DNA of 64,000 bases from Silvanigrella paludirubra (lineage in GTDB: Bacteria; Bdellovibrionota_B; Oligoflexia; Silvanigrellales; Silvanigrellaceae): assembly GCF_009208775.1 (NCBI RefSeq), contig NZ_WFLM01000001.1:599325-663324 (forward strand). Reading direction: 5' to 3'. The notes below the pieces were generated by a model. That model was not told the DNA's origin and did not search any database. It saw only the letters and a list, made by a program, of their open reading frames with translations. Shown one piece after another: positions 19,780 through 28,459 of the stretch (position 1 is the first letter of the stretch; the number at the start of each line of letters is the position of its first letter). A program made the translations under genes and the position numbers.

Positions 19780-20703
19780 ATAATAAAAATAATTTTATAT
19801 ATAATTTTTAATTTCTTATTTGTAAATTTAGCATATGGAGAGACAAAAATGCATGTGCTTTTAGATGAAAGTAACGTAAGTCCTTATTCGGTTGATGCGA
19901 GAGGAGGAACCTTAGCAACCTTTAATGCTTTTTAGGATGGTATGATTCAATTAAAGAAAAATAACTTATCTTTAAAAAATGCTCTGGATTTAATTTATTT
20001 CTATACAAGGAATAAAAAAGAAGTTCAGTATGACATTAGTTTAATTGAGTTTGAAAATCATTCCAACTTAAGTTACAATGCATTTTATTCAAAAAATCCA
20101 AGATCTGTTCATTCCATATTTTTTACAAATAATAACCCTTTAGGCATCTCTCATAATTTCAGGAAATTTATTTAATTTGCAATTGATAGAGAGGCATTAC
20201 AAAAATTAATACCGGGTACATCAGTTTCAACTGAATTACTTCCTAAAAATTATTGGGGACGTGCGCAATTAAATAATACATATAATCCTAAAAAAGTGCA
20301 AGAATTATTTAATTCATTGCCTAAAGAATTAAGGGAAACAGAATGGCAAGTTCCATTTGAAATTTCAGGTCTCATCATTGTCCAATTAGATCCTCTAATT
20401 ACATTTGCCGCCCTTAAAGTTAATTTATTTAATTTATAAGAAAAGCCTTTATTTGATCAAAAACTTGAAGATTTATATGATCAAGCATTTAAGTCGAGTA
20501 CAAAAGAAGAAAAAGTAAACCGCGTCCAAACACTTTCACATTATGTAAATGAAAAGGCATATTTAATACCTTTAATAGAAAGGAAAATGATTATTTATTA
20601 GAATCCAAAAACGGTTGAAAATTTAGGTGAACAAGATCAGGCTCTAATCTTTAATGCATCACATGTAGAAATAAAGAAAATAAGAAAATTAAATTTATAT
20701 TAA
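19780..20703 (+). pseudogene. Dead oligopeptide-binding protein gene (SBP_bac_5)
   Basis: One frame can be read for 308 codons through four in-frame stops (TAG at 19933, TAA at 20173, TAA near 20438, TAG near 20599) to a final TAA. The start codon is ATA where ATG would be expected. The translation has a signal-peptide-like start ending LAYGE, then RGGTLATFNAF, RKF-stop-FAIDREAL (the AIDRE motif of family-5 binding proteins) and YVNEKAYLIPLIE. The family is normally 500-600 aa, so large in-frame pieces are also missing. Peptide ABC uptake would have been the role. Confidence 0.8.
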
Positions 20704-20771
20704 CAATATCATGTCAAGACTTTTTAGACTAAAAAAATTCATTCAATAAGCAACTTAAAAAATCAAAATAG

Positions 20772-21800
20772 TTACTTAACATTTATTTTTTTTAATATAA
20801 ATAACGCTTTAGTTGGTTCTGAAGGTTTTTGTATATATTTCTCAATTATAAAATTTGATTTTTCAAAAAGTTCTTTAAAATCTTGATAATTACGCTCACT
20901 AGATCCAAAATAGAGTTTCATTGAAAATCTTCCTACAATTTCAGTTTGATCTGAAATAGCTTCAAATGGAACAACTGTATCAAAAACTATAAGTTTTGAT
21001 GTTTCGCTCATGCGTTCATTAAGATTTTTTAATATTAAATGAGCATCAGCATCTTTCCAATTGTGAAGAATCCAAGATAAAATATATGTTGTTCCGTTTT
21101 CTGGTATTGTTGAAGGTTTAAAAAAATCACCATCTTTTAATTGAATACGAGATTGAATATTACTAAATCTTGTATTCAACTCCTTTTTTAATAATTCAAT
21201 AATTTCAATTCTTTCAAAAAGAATTGCTTTAGAAATATTGAATTTATTTAATAAAGAAACTAATAAGTTTCCAGAGCCACCACCACAATCAACTAGAACC
21301 TCATTATCATTTATAGAAATATTATCTATGATCCAATCTGAGTGAATTTTTGATTTTTCAGTCATTGCTCCAAGAAAAGATGAGACTCTTTCCTGATTAG
21401 AAAAAAGCTGCGTCCAAGTATCGTTAGAGCTAGATGAATTAATTAATTCAACTGCAGATTTTCCAAATTTTACAGCTTCATCAATATAATTCCAGTGATC
21501 ACCCCATGTAGATAGACTAAGAAGTAAATTTTTTAGAAAATATTTTGATTTTGAATTTAAATAAGTTAACGCTTCTTCTGTATTATAAAAATATTGATCA
21601 TTTTGGAGAACGACCCCAATTTTTTTTAAAAGAAGCATAAAATCTTTAGTATAATCAAAATCAAGATTTAATGAAATTGCTATTTCTTTTGCGGTCATTT
21701 TCTCATTTGATAGTTTTTCAAAAATTCCTAGCTTACATGCAGCTAAAATAATTTTTCCATCATATAGATTTAATAAAGGAGTAATTTTTCCATAATTCAT
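20772..21800 (-). CDS. SAM-dependent O-methyltransferase of the RiPP-like operon
   Basis: 342 aa, acetylserotonin/plant-type O-methyltransferase family (PF00891): N-terminal winged-helix dimerisation domain (ACKLGIFEKL...MTAKEIA), SAM-binding motif I VDCGGGSGNLL near residue 168, and the signature SWILHNWKDADAHLILKNL. Such enzymes methylate hydroxyl or carboxylate groups of small molecules and of some peptides. It is the last gene of a tight operon; only one base separates it from the exporter stop. In this setting it probably methylates the processed peptide (a hydroxyl, thiol or C-terminal carboxyl), which is inference. Confidence 0.88.
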   Translation of the reverse strand: MNYGKITPLLNLYDGKIILAACKLGIFEKLSNEKMTAKEIAISLNLDFDYTKDFMLLLKKIGVVLQNDQYFYNTEEALTYLNSKSKYFLKNLLLSLSTWGDHWNYIDEAVKFGKSAVELINSSSSNDTWTQLFSNQERVSSFLGAMTEKSKIHSDWIIDNISINDNEVLVDCGGGSGNLLVSLLNKFNISKAILFERIEIIELLKKELNTRFSNIQSRIQLKDGDFFKPSTIPENGTTYILSWILHNWKDADAHLILKNLNERMSETSKLIVFDTVVPFEAISDQTEIVGRFSMKLYFGSSERNYQDFKELFEKSNFIIEKYIQKPSEPTKALFILKKINVK

Positions 21801-21801
21801 A

Positions 21802-22971
21802 TTAATATACCAATCTTTTTATTGAATACAAAGTACCCATTATGCTAATAATTAAAACACAGAATCCAGAAATAATAAATATTGCTCCCCAGGAGGAAAT
21901 ATTAATAGTTAAAAAAGAAAACAATAATATTCCAAATAAGTTTGTTACTGATGAAATAAATGCTAATTGGCCAAAGTAAATTCTTTTTAAAGAGCTATCA
22001 GAATTAGGTATTTCAGCAATAAAGGAACGAAATCCATTTAAAAGTAATGTCATACCAATCGCCATAATTATATTACCTAAAGATAAAACTAATAAATTAC
22101 TACTTGAACCAATTATAGCAAGACCACCACCTGACATAATTCCAGCAAATTTTCTATGTCTAGTTAATAAAGGCCATTTAGTAGTAATAAATCCAGAAAC
22201 AAGCATAGAAATATTTTGAATTGTCATAAATACTGCGATCATTTTTGGATTTAAATTAATCTCATTAAGATAGACTAAAATACCTCCATTATAAGTTGAA
22301 GCCATTAAATTAATTATAATTACAATAATCCAAAAAAAATAGTTATTAATATAAAAAGAGAATAATCCTTTTTGATTATAAGAATTTATATTCAAATAAT
22401 TTATTTTGTTATTTGTTAAAAATAAAAATATAAATAAAGCTGATATTACATAAGAAAGTCCATTAATTAAAATTATATAAATAATTGGTATTTTCAAAGT
22501 AAATAATAATATAATTGAAATTGATGGAGCTAATATTTTTGTTGCTGTTAAAAATGTTGAATCTAAATGTAAGTATCTAGTTGTATTCTCTGAGGCTAGA
22601 AACTGTTGTGCTGAAGCTGTAATTAAAATAGAAAAAAGAGTAAAAATAAGACTAAACAAAGCTAAAGAATATTTTGATAAAATATAATTACCATCTGTAT
22701 TTATTTCAAAAATGCAAATTAAAAACGTAAAAATACCTGCACAAAAATTTGCAAAAATTAATATTTCTTTTGATGAGAAAATTAATAGCCGGGGTAGAAT
22801 TACCCAGTTTCCTAGAAAACTTCCAGTTACTGAAGCTAAAATTACAAATGGTATTTCTGATTCTCTTTTTGAGCTTACTAAATATAAAAGTATTGAGTAT
22901 GTGCAAATAGTTGAACCAATGTTTGATATAAATCTTCCAATAATTAAATTTATAATATTTTTTATGTCCAT
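21802..22971 (-). CDS. MFS-type exporter of the RiPP-like operon
   Basis: 389 aa, about 11-12 hydrophobic segments with short loops (IINLIIGRFISNIGSTICTYSILLYLV at the start; a conserved-looking MSGGGLAIIGSSSNLLVLSLGNIIMAIGMTLL segment in the second half). It resembles the macrolide-efflux/MFS_3 type of major facilitator. Its ATG lies three bases after the radical SAM stop, and it ends one base before the methyltransferase start, so it is translationally coupled. It is likely to export the modified peptide or provide self-protection. Confidence 0.82.
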   Translation of the reverse strand: MDIKNIINLIIGRFISNIGSTICTYSILLYLVSSKRESEIPFVILASVTGSFLGNWVILPRLLIFSSKEILIFANFCAGIFTFLICIFEINTDGNYILSKYSLALFSLIFTLFSILITASAQQFLASENTTRYLHLDSTFLTATKILAPSISIILLFTLKIPIIYIILINGLSYVISALFIFLFLTNNKINYLNINSYNQKGLFSFYINNYFFWIIVIIINLMASTYNGGILVYLNEINLNPKMIAVFMTIQNISMLVSGFITTKWPLLTRHRKFAGIMSGGGLAIIGSSSNLLVLSLGNIIMAIGMTLLLNGFRSFIAEIPNSDSSLKRIYFGQLAFISSVTNLFGILLFSFLTINISSWGAIFIISGFCVLIISIMGTLYSIKRLVY

Positions 22972-22974
22972 AAA

Positions 22975-24609
22975 TTAGCTATAAACCTTTGAACATATAC
23001 TGCATGGAGTTGAATTATTATCCATCTTAAATTTATGATCTTCAATATTTGAATTTTTATATTTCAAATAATCTTCAAATGAACCTAAACTTAGAAATAT
23101 AAATTTATCATCAAAATGTGCTTTAGCAAAAATTTCATAAATTGAGAGCTCTTCTAGTTTACTAAAACTAATATGTTTCTTAGGATAAATAGTTCCTGTA
23201 CAATATACCCATCCACTATCAGGGTAAACCGCTGCTCTATTTCGAACAGGACATTTTAAATCGTTGAGTTTAGGTTCAGTTAAATTATTTATTTTTAGTA
23301 ATGATTTAGCTCTTCCTGACTTACTAAATTTTGATCGATATTTCCATTCTATTATATGTGCTATATTATATTCTTTTGCTTTTGATATAATATCTTTTAA
23401 ATATTCATTATTTTCTAAAACTTCAATATCAAATAAACATTTATTTCCAATAATTTCATAATGGCGTTTTGCAAAATTTAAAATATGTTCTACAGATATA
23501 AATGGTAAATGAAATTGACCTGTGCTAATTTTTACATGATCTTCAGCATTGTTTCCAAATCCAACACTTTTTAATTGTTTTAATATATTACATAATTTAA
23601 GATCGTCTTTACCTAAAAATCCATTACTAAATGGAATAATTTTTTCAATTTTTAAATTCTTTAATTCCTGAACGAGTTCTACCAATTCATCTGGGAATTG
23701 GAATGGTTCTCCTCCTGATATTCCTACTTCATTTAAGCCCATTGAAACCCATTCGGTAATATTTGATTTAATTTGCTTCCATTCTATAAATTTTTTCTTA
23801 TTTTCAGGACTACTTGCATTATAACAATGAGCACATCTTGCATTACAATAAAATGATGTAGTTATTCCTAGACTTTTTGGAAGCCAAATAGGATATACCG
23901 ATTCAATGAAAGATTGAAAACTCATATTATAATTATTTGATTTAATGGAATGAAAGTATCCATAAATTTCAAATTTTGATAATCCCCAAAATGAGTTATA
24001 TTTTGAGTTATTATTCATTGCCAATGATTGAGAATTCCAACCATATATATTACTTAATTTTTCAATTATTTCTGAAGTATTTTTTTCTTTTTTAAATACT
24101 TGAATAGATATTTTTCCCTTTATTGATTTAATTTTAATTATGCCTGTTAGAGAATATTTTTCATAAATATATCCATTTACAGATAATAAAATACTATTTT
24201 CCTCTGATAGAATAAAAAATTCTTTTACAAATTCATAAAGATAGGGAATTGATTCATCTGTTTTAATAAGTCCAAATTCTATTTGTTGTGCTGCAATTGC
24301 AGCTGTAAAAAAATATAATTTGGATTTATTATAATAAGGAATATCTGAATTTCTAATATAATTTTGAAAATTTAATAAATCTCCCCAGCTTCCATAATCT
24401 CCTGCAATTGGTTCAGTTTTATCAAGATAATTATCAAGTAAATTTATTAAAATATCATTTTCATCATTTATAAAGGCACCTTTTAATGTGTCAAAAATCC
24501 AATCTTTACGATCGCGCCTATATCGCTCTTTTTGAATTTTTACTCCAATATTATTTAAATTTAATATTTCTTGTAATTCTTTTTTAAATCCCGAAAATTG
24601 ATCTAACAC
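22975..24609 (-). CDS. Radical SAM peptide-modifying enzyme with ~250-aa N-terminal domain
   Basis: 544 aa from a GTG seven bases after GGAG, inside the 3' end of the MNIO gene (26-base overlap). Residues about 1-240 form a separate domain I do not recognise (AAQQIEFGLIKTDESIPYLYEF, then beta strands). The radical SAM core starts near residue 255 with CNARCAHC (CxxxCxxC) and has GISGGEPFQF. The C-terminus has further cysteines (LKCPVRNRAAVYPDSG, VYCTG, and CSIC near the end) that could hold auxiliary Fe-S clusters as in SPASM or twitch proteins. Such enzymes cross-link, epimerise or otherwise alter ribosomal peptides. The N-terminal part may bind the leader peptide, since no separate recognition protein is encoded. 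Substrate inferred: the 27-aa peptide at 25481. Confidence 0.88.
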   Translation of the reverse strand: MLDQFSGFKKELQEILNLNNIGVKIQKERYRRDRKDWIFDTLKGAFINDENDILINLLDNYLDKTEPIAGDYGSWGDLLNFQNYIRNSDIPYYNKSKLYFFTAAIAAQQIEFGLIKTDESIPYLYEFVKEFFILSEENSILLSVNGYIYEKYSLTGIIKIKSIKGKISIQVFKKEKNTSEIIEKLSNIYGWNSQSLAMNNNSKYNSFWGLSKFEIYGYFHSIKSNNYNMSFQSFIESVYPIWLPKSLGITTSFYCNARCAHCYNASSPENKKKFIEWKQIKSNITEWVSMGLNEVGISGGEPFQFPDELVELVQELKNLKIEKIIPFSNGFLGKDDLKLCNILKQLKSVGFGNNAEDHVKISTGQFHLPFISVEHILNFAKRHYEIIGNKCLFDIEVLENNEYLKDIISKAKEYNIAHIIEWKYRSKFSKSGRAKSLLKINNLTEPKLNDLKCPVRNRAAVYPDSGWVYCTGTIYPKKHISFSKLEELSIYEIFAKAHFDDKFIFLSLGSFEDYLKYKNSNIEDHKFKMDNNSTPCSICSKVYS

Positions 24610-25399
24610 GTCGAGTCTCCTCTAAAGTTTCTTCAAATGGAGGGATTTTTTGTTCACGTTCAATAACAATTAAAGTATTTTCTTCAAATATTGATCGGTA
24701 TTGTTTCAATAAATCCCAGCTTCTTTTATTAACTGGACTTGAATGAGTATCTCTATAAAAATTTTCATGCCATTCACCCCCTGCGAGATGAATTTCTCCA
24801 ATTGAAACTCCATTTAATTTTTCTAATTCCATATCTGCAGAGATACCAAAATTTATTTCATTTGCAACTAAATTTGAAATATCTAGAAGCATTTTTGATT
24901 TTCTTCCCTTAAAACATTTTGGAAATATATTTACCGCGCTATTTTGATGTTCCATTAGAAATGGTGCTGCAGGATTTTCAAAATAAAATGGACATGAAGT
25001 TATTTTGGATTCTATAATACTTAATCTCTTATTAAGAAGATTTTCTGCCTCAATTCCAATGGGAGCTGGTGTTAGACTGGAAAATGCTATTCCATCTAAT
25101 GTAGTTAAAGCATAATGATCCGCCCAAGCTAAAAATGAATTAGAATTTAAAAATTTTTCGTGTAATTCTAATTTATTATCTTCCCAGGGTGAAGGGTCTA
25201 GCAAAGATAATGAATATCCATGTGCAGTTGCTGGTTTGTGATCTAATATTTTTTGAAGTGTTTCTTTTGCTTTAAAATCTTTACGGTAAATAAAACCTTC
25301 AATAGCTATTTCAACAAAATCTATTTCTGGATGTTTTAATGATTTTTCATAATACTCTTTAGGTACATGTTGTGGGGAAAGGGATATTCCAATTTTCAA
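24584..25399 (-). CDS. DUF692 multinuclear non-heme iron oxygenase (MNIO)
   Basis: 271 aa from a TTG with GGAG nine bases upstream; no ATG is available before the conserved MKIGISLSPQHV start. It is a DUF692/MbnB/TglH-type TIM-barrel enzyme; known members use two or three irons to modify cysteine and other residues of RiPP precursors (oxazolone/thioamide in methanobactin, carbon excision in 3-thiaglutamate). Visible ligand motifs: DFVEIAIEGF, ENPAAPF, LLDISNL, GEIHLAGGEWHE, and RDTHSSPV. Length is normal. There is no separate MbnC/TglI-type partner gene. It lies behind the precursor and an intervening 21-bp hairpin. Confidence 0.9.
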   Translation of the reverse strand: MKIGISLSPQHVPKEYYEKSLKHPEIDFVEIAIEGFIYRKDFKAKETLQKILDHKPATAHGYSLSLLDPSPWEDNKLELHEKFLNSNSFLAWADHYALTTLDGIAFSSLTPAPIGIEAENLLNKRLSIIESKITSCPFYFENPAAPFLMEHQNSAVNIFPKCFKGRKSKMLLDISNLVANEINFGISADMELEKLNGVSIGEIHLAGGEWHENFYRDTHSSPVNKRSWDLLKQYRSIFEENTLIVIEREQKIPPFEETLEETRRVRSIFGI

Positions 25400-25413
25400 T
25401 TTTTTTTACTCCA

Positions 25414-25460
25414 AAAAAATTATAATGGAGTACAAAAAATGTACTCCATTATAATTTTTT
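25414..25460 (-). terminator. 21-bp hairpin between precursor and enzyme genes
   Basis: A perfect 21-bp stem (25414-25434 with 25440-25460) and five-base loop, ending in a T-run on the minus strand, right after the precursor stop and directly before the GGAG of the MNIO gene. It should act as a partial terminator or processing/stability element, giving more precursor than enzyme transcript. A-runs on the other side make it bidirectional in principle. Confidence 0.8.
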
Positions 25461-25480
25461 ATAATAATTAATAGCAATAA

Positions 25481-25564
25481 TTACATATAACAAATTGTAT
25501 GACCAGAAACTTCAATGTCTTCAATAATAATTATAGTTTCATTATTTTCTTTTAAATTTTCCAT
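25481..25564 (-). CDS. Candidate RiPP precursor peptide, 27 aa
   Basis: Begins at an ATG preceded by AAGGAG (six-base spacing). Residues 1-18 are acidic with an isoleucine run (TIIIIEDIE) and look like a leader; residues 19-27 are VSGHTICYM, with a single Cys at position 25, third from the end. An in-frame ATG 17 codons upstream (25615) lacks a ribosome site. The gene is first in an operon with a DUF692/MNIO enzyme, radical SAM enzyme, exporter and O-methyltransferase, the context expected of a ribosomally made, modified peptide. Cys25 and its neighbours (His22, Thr23, Tyr26) are the likely sites of chemistry; the product is unknown. Confidence 0.8.
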   Translation of the reverse strand: MENLKENNETIIIIEDIEVSGHTICYM

Positions 25565-25599
25565 TTTTGACTCCTTATAGATTATTTTTTGATCCAGGT

Positions 25600-25656
25600 T
25601 TTTAATGTATTTCATTTTTTTTAAATGACAAATTGCTAATGTCAAAAATTTGTCAT
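25600..25656 (-). promoter_or_regulatory. Candidate promoter/operator of the RiPP-like operon
   Basis: Upstream of the precursor is a 10-bp inverted repeat, ATGACAAATT (25625-25634) and AATTTGTCAT (25647-25656), spaced by 12 bases. One arm contains a TTGTCA -35-like hexamer on the minus strand, 16 bases before a weak TACATT -10. A regulator could bind the repeat over the -35. This is a pattern call only. Confidence 0.4.
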
Positions 25657-26239
25657 ATTATTTATTTGTATTTTTGGGGTTTCTATGAAATTTTTAAAAG
25701 TCTTTTTTAATAAAAAATTGAAAGAACAAGATTCGATTTTTGTTATTTTGAAAATTTGTATATAAACATGCAACAATTCGTTTATTGGTTTTAAAATATT
25801 TATTGACTTACTTAAAAAATAAAAATTATGAATACTCTTCAAACTGAATTTAAATTCAGTTTGTTATATTTCTTTAAATAAAACAACTAAAGATAAATTA
25901 ATTACAAATTAAAAAATTAATAATGATTTTTGAATTAAATATTATGGTAATTTACTTTATAGTACTGAAAAATAATTAAATAAAATTCTTATTATTATGC
26001 TCTAATAATCTCTTTTTAAATGAATTTGAATACTTAAAATTTGATAGATAAGAATAACTCAACGACAATTATATTATATTACATTACATTTTAATCCTGC
26101 AAATAATATAAAAGTCATAGAATTAATATTTGAGATTATAATTTAAATAGAATATTTACTTCCCTCTCTCGTCTAAAAAAATTTTAGCTGTATAAAAATA
26201 TTGTAGTTTTATACAGAATTCTTAATCTAAGGAGAGAAT
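25657..26239. other. Intergenic region, no confident gene
   Basis: About 580 bases, very AT-rich. A 66-codon minus-strand frame (25642-25842) has no ribosome site and random-looking composition and is not called. A hairpin CTGTATAAAA/TTTTATACAG (26188-26216) lies just before the next (dead) gene's AGGAGAG site. Confidence 0.5.
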
Positions 26240-26827
26240 ATGACAAGAAAAAGGAGTTTCTTTTTATATCCAATACTTGCAGTCAATATGATTAGTATAA
26301 GTAGTTAAGCGAATACGATTTTGAATATTCTTATACAGCAGTAGAAGATAAAAATGTAGTCAAAATATCAAGAGCAGAAGACATAGAAATAATCTACTTA
26401 GTTGTAGCGACCCACCTTGGAAAATTCTCAGGACCGAATTGTGGACTGTCTGGCCCAAATTAAACCACCTTGAATATTTTCCAAGGTGGGTCGCTACATA
26501 TATGTTGTAATTACAAATGGTCATCAATTTATTATAGGAAAATTTGTAAATACAAAAGGTACTAATTGGGAAGAAAATACTATAAGAATTTTTTAGACTT
26601 TGGATGATATAGAAAAAAATTTCATAGAGTTTTACAATTTAATCTCCAAGGAATCTATTTTAAAAAATAGTTTTATAAAACTTCAAGACGATGATTTTGA
26701 TAATGGTATGATCCCCGAAAAGTGGACTGTTAAATTTCATAATTTTCTTCATATTCTAAAGGTGCGTGATAATCAAGGGCAGAGTGAGCACGGATTCGAT
26801 TATAAAACACCTCTATATATTCTATGA
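26240..26827 (+). pseudogene. Dead secreted-protein gene split by a MITE
   Basis: Starts with a perfect site (AAGGAGAG) and MTRKRSFFLYPILAVNM, a signal peptide, then hits a stop and needs a frame change to continue as SEYDFEYSYTAVEDKNVV...EDIEIIYLVV. A 96-bp element interrupts it at 26403-26498. The reading resumes as VVITNGHQFIIGKFVNTKG, meets a further TAG at about 26594, and runs to 26827, where it merges with the truncated end of an IS3-type element. Removing the insert rebuilds a continuous IIYLVVITNGHQF. Family unknown. Confidence 0.7.
26403..26498. mobile_element. 96-bp MITE with 23-bp perfect terminal inverted repeats
   Basis: The ends (26403-26425 and 26476-26498) are perfect 23-base inverted repeats beginning TGTAGCGACCCACC. 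Inside the right half a second, nested CCACCTTG/CAAGGTGG repeat occurs. No coding capacity. GTTGTA occurs on both sides (26401-26406 and 26504-26509), possibly a target duplication. The TGTAGCGACC end resembles some IS21-type termini, which is tentative. Confidence 0.75.
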
Positions 26828-27369
26828 CTGAAGATTTTTGCTTCTTTTCTTGTAAGAAAGTTACAACGATGCACTAATTCTTTTTTCAAAGTGGAAAAAA
26901 ATGATTCCTTTTGGAAAATGAAATCTTTTTTGTATGCCATATTTAGTGAATTCAAAACAAGTTCTCTTTTTAAATTATCTTGCATGCTCCAACCAATTAT
27001 CGCTCTTGAAAAAGTATCTAAAATTATGCACAAATAAATCCAGCCTTCTTTAGTTGGAATATAAGTAATATCGCTAGTCCAAATTTCATTTGGTTTATAG
27101 GAGGTAAAGTCTCCCGAAATTAAATTTGGACAATGTAATGCTTGTTTATCAATCTTTGTTGTTATTTTAAATTTGGGTTTTCCAATCCCTCTTCTGTATC
27201 CATATGTTGGTCTTCCATTTGTTATTATTCTTAATATTAAAATAATTTCTTCATCTGATATGATATTATTTTGTTCCCTTAACTTTCGAGAGCTATTATT
27301 ATTTTCTTGTTGAAAAGTGCTTAATAAGTGAGAGCGTGAAACACCAAGCGCTTCGGCAATTGGTTTCAT
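26800..27369 (-). pseudogene. IS3-family OrfB, internally deleted
   Basis: 189 codons remain of a normal ~280. It has RPTYGYRR, then a jump; NEIWTSDITYIPTKEGWIYLCIILDTFSRAIIGW with the first catalytic Asp region; then a second jump to ESFFSTLKKELVH. The segment with the second catalytic Asp (HSDxGxQY) is missing, so it cannot transpose. It starts four bases inside orfA (ATGA overlap), the usual IS3 arrangement for frameshift expression. Its 3' end is cut off and joined to the pseudogene at 26827. Confidence 0.88.
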
Positions 27370-27767
27370 TTGAAATCTCCGAGTCCTTGCAAGGGCTCTT
27401 GCGAGATCAGTTTTTTTTCACGTCCTATTTTTACCGCTTCTTTTAATATTTCTACTTCAAGGGTTTTACGTCCCAAAATACGTTCTAATTCATGTATTTT
27501 TTTCTGTAATGCCTTCAATTCAGATATGGGAACTACCTTTTCTTCTGCTTCTACCGCTTCCATTTGTCCTTCTTTCATAAGTCTCCTCCAAACATACAAT
27601 TGGCTCGGTTGGATCCGGTATTTTCTAGACACAGAACTTGTAGAACTTTCTGGCTGCAATGTTTCCTCAACAATTCTAAGCTTTTCTTCTGCCGTAAATC
27701 GCCTCCGGCATCGCATTCCAAATATGACTTCAGTCGTATTACTAGTCTTACTAATAATATTTAACAC
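27366..27767 (-). CDS. IS3-family OrfA (helix-turn-helix)
   Basis: 133 codons from a GTG; the core begins MRCRRRFTAEEKLRIVEETL at codon 18, which may be the true start. It is the typical IS2/IS150-like OrfA: HTH of the IS3 type (SSVSRKYRIQPSQLYVWRRLM) then a leucine-zipper-like coiled coil (ELKALQKKIHELERILGRKTLEVEILKEAV). In active elements OrfA regulates and is fused to OrfB by frameshift. Here OrfB is deleted, so only a binding or regulatory role could survive. Confidence 0.85.
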   Translation of the reverse strand: MLNIISKTSNTTEVIFGMRCRRRFTAEEKLRIVEETLQPESSTSSVSRKYRIQPSQLYVWRRLMKEGQMEAVEAEEKVVPISELKALQKKIHELERILGRKTLEVEILKEAVKIGREKKLISQEPLQGLGDFK

Positions 27768-28268
27768 CCATTAATTTTATAGGAAGTATTCGACTTTATA
27801 AGGGGCTACATCAATCAGTAACTATAATTTTGTATTTCCGTTTTGTAACTGACACAACAGCGGTTTTTTCTTCTAATTTTTATGGACTTTAAATATTTTT
27901 TGATTGATATTAGAAAGGCAGTCCCACAGTAGGCTTCGCAAGAGGGCTCGTGGGCATTTTTTATTTAGGATTATATTTTTATTTTGTGGGTTTGAAACCA
28001 TATTTTAAGTTCATATAAATTAACTATATTTGCAGAAAATTCAGTTTGATCTTTAGCTCTTAAAATCTATAATTATATATTAAGAGATGCTGCAAAAGAT
28101 TCTGAATTAGGTCGAATAATTTCGGAATAAGATAGATTATGAACTATGCAAATTTTTCGATTAATTCAAATTAAGAAAAATAATATGTTATGCCAAGCTA
28201 CTAAAATTGCTTTATTAATTTTTTTTCATTAAATTAAAAAATCATTAAATCAACAAGGAGGATTTTTA
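27768..28268. other. IS flank and decayed DNA, no confident gene
   Basis: About 500 bases. A hairpin-like CCCAC...GTGGG followed by a T-run lies at 27922-27960 and may be a terminator. Between 28016 and 28230 short open stretches separated by stops (RDAAKDSELGRIISE, then QIKKNNMLCQATKIAL) suggest an old gene remnant, perhaps the end of a flagellin-like gene, but this is too weak to call. Confidence 0.35.
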
Positions 28269-28430
28269 ATGAAAAAACTATTAACAGTATGCGCTTTAAT
28301 ATTCACTAGCTCTTCATTTGCAATGGACATAAGTCCACTACTTACTACTGAAGCAATTAGTCCAGCAGTTATTTCTTCAGATTATATATCTCATGAATAT
28401 AATCCTATTAGTTCATTAATAAAAGGATAA
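28269..28430 (+). CDS. Small secreted peptide, 53 aa
   Basis: ATG eight bases after AAGGAGG. Residues 1-18 are a clean signal peptide (MKKLLTVCALIF...SSFA). The mature peptide (about 35 aa) is Ser/Ile/Pro-rich with no Cys (MDISPLLTTEAISPAVISSD at its start). Strong ribosome site, signal peptide and a following terminator support a real gene. Function unknown. It stands alone, between an IS remnant and the transposon. Confidence 0.7.
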   Translation: MKKLLTVCALIFTSSSFAMDISPLLTTEAISPAVISSDYISHEYNPISSLIKG

Positions 28431-28459
28431 TTTTCAAGATAAGAAAATTTAATTTGCTG

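Noticed and set aside
22712..22978. 88-codon plus-strand ORF antisense to the exporter
   Set aside because: It mirrors a membrane-protein gene with coherent hydrophobic segments and operon coupling on the other strand.
25481..25615. 44-aa longer version of the RiPP precursor
   Set aside because: The upstream ATG lacks a ribosome site, while the internal ATG has AAGGAG at ideal spacing.
25642..25842. 66-codon minus-strand ORF upstream of the RiPP precursor
   Set aside because: No ribosome site and a low-complexity AT-driven composition.
27370..27774. 134-codon plus-strand ORF
   Set aside because: Lies antisense over the IS3 OrfA gene, which has clear family motifs; a shadow frame.
28016..28230. 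Flagellin-like C-terminal remnant
   Set aside because: Similarity is vague and several stops interrupt it; kept only as a note on the region.
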